DNA from: Sulfolobus sp. UBA167
GTDB lineage: Archaea; Thermoproteota; Thermoprotei_A; Sulfolobales; Sulfolobaceae
Length of the DNA stretch: 8,351 nt
Direction of reading: 5' to 3'
Assembly: GCA_002495845.1 (NCBI GenBank)
Contig: DAHF01000044.1
Span: 1-8,351, forward strand
A model generated the notes under the pieces. That model was not told where the DNA came from and searched no databases. It was given only the letters and a program-made list of their open reading frames with translations. Positions within the stretch are counted from its first letter, which is position 1. Every line of letters starts with the position of its first letter. The position numbers and the translations under genes were made by a program. This document shows, piece after piece, positions 6,705 to 8,351 of this stretch.

Positions 6705-8186
6705 TCACTCACCGAAGGAAGCAAACTTAGAGTTCAACTCTTGGGTTTTCATGTGCTCTTTCCACTCTTGGATTAAGTCAGGATCAGCACCAGCAAGCCT
6801 GCCAGGGTACTTATCAACTTTGATTATGGCTGGTATTCTAACGATTTTTCCAATAACCATGGCTTCACCTATGTCTAGAGAGGACAACTGCTCAGCCAGA
6901 TCCTCGCTTAGGTTATCGCTTGACTCCAGCACGTATTTCTTGTCATTAGGTTCAACTATCTTTAGGATTATCTTGTTTGTCATCTGACTCAATATGTTCT
7001 CGTCTAAGCCTTTAGGCCTTTGACTCACGATTATCAAACTCACGCCAAACTTCCTCCCTTCTCTGGCTATTTTGGAAGCCCAAGTCTTGGTCAGAGTGTC
7101 GTTGTCCTTTGACAAAAAGATGTGTGCTTCCTCTATAACTATGATTACTGGGAACGCCAATCCTGTTCCTCCTCTCTTCGTTGCCTTCCTAGAGTCGAGT
7201 ATTTTGCGTAAGTAATGCGACGCCAAAGCGTCCATGCTCTCAGGTTCCATCGAACTTAGGTTAACAACGTTTACGGTTCCACTTCTTATCCTTTGAGATA
7301 TATCTGGAGTCAAAAGGTCAACTATTCCAGAGTAACGATCCTGAAATTCCTCTATCTTAGTTATAACTTCGTCCTTTGCGTCCTTCTTCTTCTCGTCCTT
7401 GTTTTCCTCTATCGAGGACTCCAGCATCTCAAAGAACTTCTCATTAGACCCTTGCAAGTCGATCTCTCCTTTCGATAATCCTTCTCTGAATGCCTTCGTA
7501 GTTTCGATGAACGCTCTCCTTAAAATCCTATATTGTATGAAAGCATTAGATCTAATCTCCAATAAGGTTGCAAATTCCCTCGGTGAGAGCTCAAGGGGAT
7601 TCAACTTAGGCTCCAAGATAGTGAGGTTTCTCACATCGCTGTCAGAGTATTCTCCATGATAATCAAAGATGAGTATGCTACCTCCTAGGTCAGCTATTCT
7701 CTCTGACAACACAGCTACAGTGTTCGATTTGCCCGACCCGGTAGCAGCTAATATCGCTAAGTGCCTTGACAGGGAGTTAATCGAAACGTTCACTGGAACA
7801 TCAGTCCCGACTAACGTACCAACTTTTAGTTCTCCTGCAGAAAATATGCTTTCTAACTCCTGTGGGCTTGCTAGCCTTACAACGGTTCCAGGGTAGGGGG
7901 GAAGGGTAGGCAACTTACACCCCTGATTCAGATCGCAGAGCATCTTTATCTTAGCCTTTATATAGTGAGGTATTCTCTCCTTGTTCTTTGTTATATCCTG
8001 AACCATCTCTATGTCGCTAACCTGCTTGTCTAAGAGAGGGCTTCCCCTTGTAAGCCAGGTCACCAACCCCAATGCCTTCACGTTGTCATATTCTATAACA
8101 ACGTAAGTCCCTAGCCTGATATTGCCTAACGTTATCATGAAAGCTTCCTGTGGAGTAGCCTCCCCGATGACGAAACCAATGTCCAT
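6705..8186 (-). CDS. herA: HerA hexameric DNA translocase/helicase
   Basis: HerA is the FtsK-like bipolar DNA translocase that drives NurA in archaeal end resection. The 493-residue protein starts with a beta-rich HAS-barrel domain (about 1-100) and continues into a RecA-like ATPase of the HerA/FtsK clade. Walker A is ATGSGKSN (148-155, K153), followed by FDYHGEY (174-180). A helical section includes a charged, low-complexity stretch near 258-275. Walker B is IIVIEEAH (E352, E353), then AREGRKFG (with arginine-finger candidates R375/R378) and the sensor SQRPKGLDENILSQ (388-401). It is the first gene of the operon. ATG 8186 has no Shine-Dalgarno motif, but a TATA-like box lies about 26 bases upstream, implying a leaderless mRNA. 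Its TGA stop is one base before the mre11 ATG. Confidence 0.96.
   Translation of the reverse strand: MDIGFVIGEATPQEAFMITLGNIRLGTYVVIEYDNVKALGLVTWLTRGSPLLDKQVSDIEMVQDITKNKERIPHYIKAKIKMLCDLNQGCKLPTLPPYPGTVVRLASPQELESIFSAGELKVGTLVGTDVPVNVSINSLSRHLAILAATGSGKSNTVAVLSERIADLGGSILIFDYHGEYSDSDVRNLTILEPKLNPLELSPREFATLLEIRSNAFIQYRILRRAFIETTKAFREGLSKGEIDLQGSNEKFFEMLESSIEENKDEKKKDAKDEVITKIEEFQDRYSGIVDLLTPDISQRIRSGTVNVVNLSSMEPESMDALASHYLRKILDSRKATKRGGTGLAFPVIIVIEEAHIFLSKDNDTLTKTWASKIAREGRKFGVSLIIVSQRPKGLDENILSQMTNKIILKIVEPNDKKYVLESSDNLSEDLAEQLSSLDIGEAMVIGKIVRIPAIIKVDKYPGRLAGADPDLIQEWKEHMKTQELNSKFASFGE
6709..6713 (-). promoter_or_regulatory. Shine-Dalgarno motif of mre11, inside herA
   Basis: GGTGA on the minus strand is followed by the 5-base spacer GTGAA and ATG (6703-6701). 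It lies in the last codons of herA and decides the mre11 start. Confidence 0.7.
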
Positions 8187-8207
8187 AAAGGCATACTACG
8201 TTACAAC

Positions 8208-8237
8208 ATTTATTTGTATTTCGATAAATAGGAAAGT
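8208..8237 (-). promoter_or_regulatory. Putative promoter of the herA-mre11-rad50-nurA operon
   Basis: On the minus strand, CAAATAAAT (about 8216-8208) is an archaeal TATA-like box centred about 26 bases before the herA ATG, fitting leaderless initiation. A second A/T box, CTATTTATC, lies farther upstream (about 8232-8224). Just beyond it, ACTTTC (8237-8232) matches the ANTTTC hexamer that I recall from promoters of UV-induced Sulfolobus genes. The match is short and may be chance. Confidence 0.45.
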
Positions 8238-8250
8238 AATACCTGACCAT

Positions 8251-8351
8251 AGTGAACTACCCCGCCCTAGGGGCTTCCTGCTTCACGGCTCTGCCTTACC
8301 AGTAACTAAGTAGTGGTGGAGGGCGGAGCTCTACAACACTAAGAGTTCCGA
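8251..8351 (+). other. GC-rich element related to the left-edge element (cut by the window end)
   Basis: The segment carries CTACC (8257-8261), GGGGCTTCCT (8270-8279), TTCCTGCTTC (8275-8284), GGAGGG (8318-8323), GCTCT (8328-8332) and ACAAC (8333-8337). These occur in the same order and orientation as at 4-154, but in about 80 rather than 150 bases. CCCC (8260-8263) can pair with GGGG (8270-8273). Alternatively CCGCCCT (8262-8268) pairs with AGGGCGG (8320-8326), a perfect 7-bp long-range stem. The CTACCCCGCCCT...GGGGCTTCCTG style recalls ends of archaeal IS200/IS605-tnpB elements; no transposase or tnpB is present within the window. It may continue past the window end. Strand is assumed. Confidence 0.4.

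Noticed and set aside
8187..8195. Alternative ATG upstream of the herA start on the minus strand (near 8194)
   Set aside because: It is out of frame with herA, and the ATG at 8186 fits both the promoter spacing and the N-terminal HAS-barrel domain.
8122..8313. Plus-strand 63-codon open frame over the herA start and right element
   Set aside because: It is antisense to herA for much of its length, has no recognisable domain, and continues into the GC-rich element; most likely a shadow.
1..8351. CRISPR arrays, tRNA or rRNA genes, complete insertion sequences, toxin-antitoxin or defence genes
   Set aside because: No regularly spaced repeats, cloverleaf sequences, transposase genes or defence domains were seen.

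Overview
The window looks like a piece of a Sulfolobales genome (thermoacidophilic Crenarchaeota). The main evidence is the gene order herA-mre11-rad50-nurA on the minus strand, with crenarchaeal versions of all four proteins. Promoters are archaeal (TATA-like boxes about 26 bases before leaderless starts), and the intergenic DNA is AT-rich. The species cannot be fixed from the sequence alone.

Layout from left to right. Positions 1-300 hold no credible gene but can fold into a run of hairpins. A leaderless plus-strand gene (358-822) encodes a small four-cysteine protein I do not recognise. About 350 bases of AT-rich, non-coding DNA follow (823-1174). A plus-strand cation diffusion facilitator (CDF) metal transporter (1175-1972) runs tail-to-tail into nurA, with a 29-base overlap. 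The minus-strand DNA end-resection operon occupies 8186 down to 1944: herA, mre11, rad50, nurA. Upstream of the herA promoter, the last 95 bases hold a GC-rich element that shares sequence blocks, in the same orientation and order, with the element at the left edge.

The four operon products form the archaeal break-processing machine. Mre11-Rad50 is the nuclease and ABC-type ATPase tethering complex. HerA is the hexameric translocase and NurA the nuclease it works with; together they make the 3' single-stranded DNA on which RadA acts. Genes abut or overlap by 11-20 bases. Each downstream gene starts exactly 5 bases after a GGTGA Shine-Dalgarno motif, which lets me correct three starts (6703, 5577, 2945). 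herA itself looks leaderless.

The operon is a known system, and I did not find a clearly new one. The points most worth following are the structured non-coding elements on both flanks (possible IS605/TnpB-type end or omega-RNA-like relics, or an unnamed RNA family), a glutamate where the Rad50 Q-loop glutamine is expected, the GDHD form of Mre11 motif III, and the unidentified four-cysteine protein.
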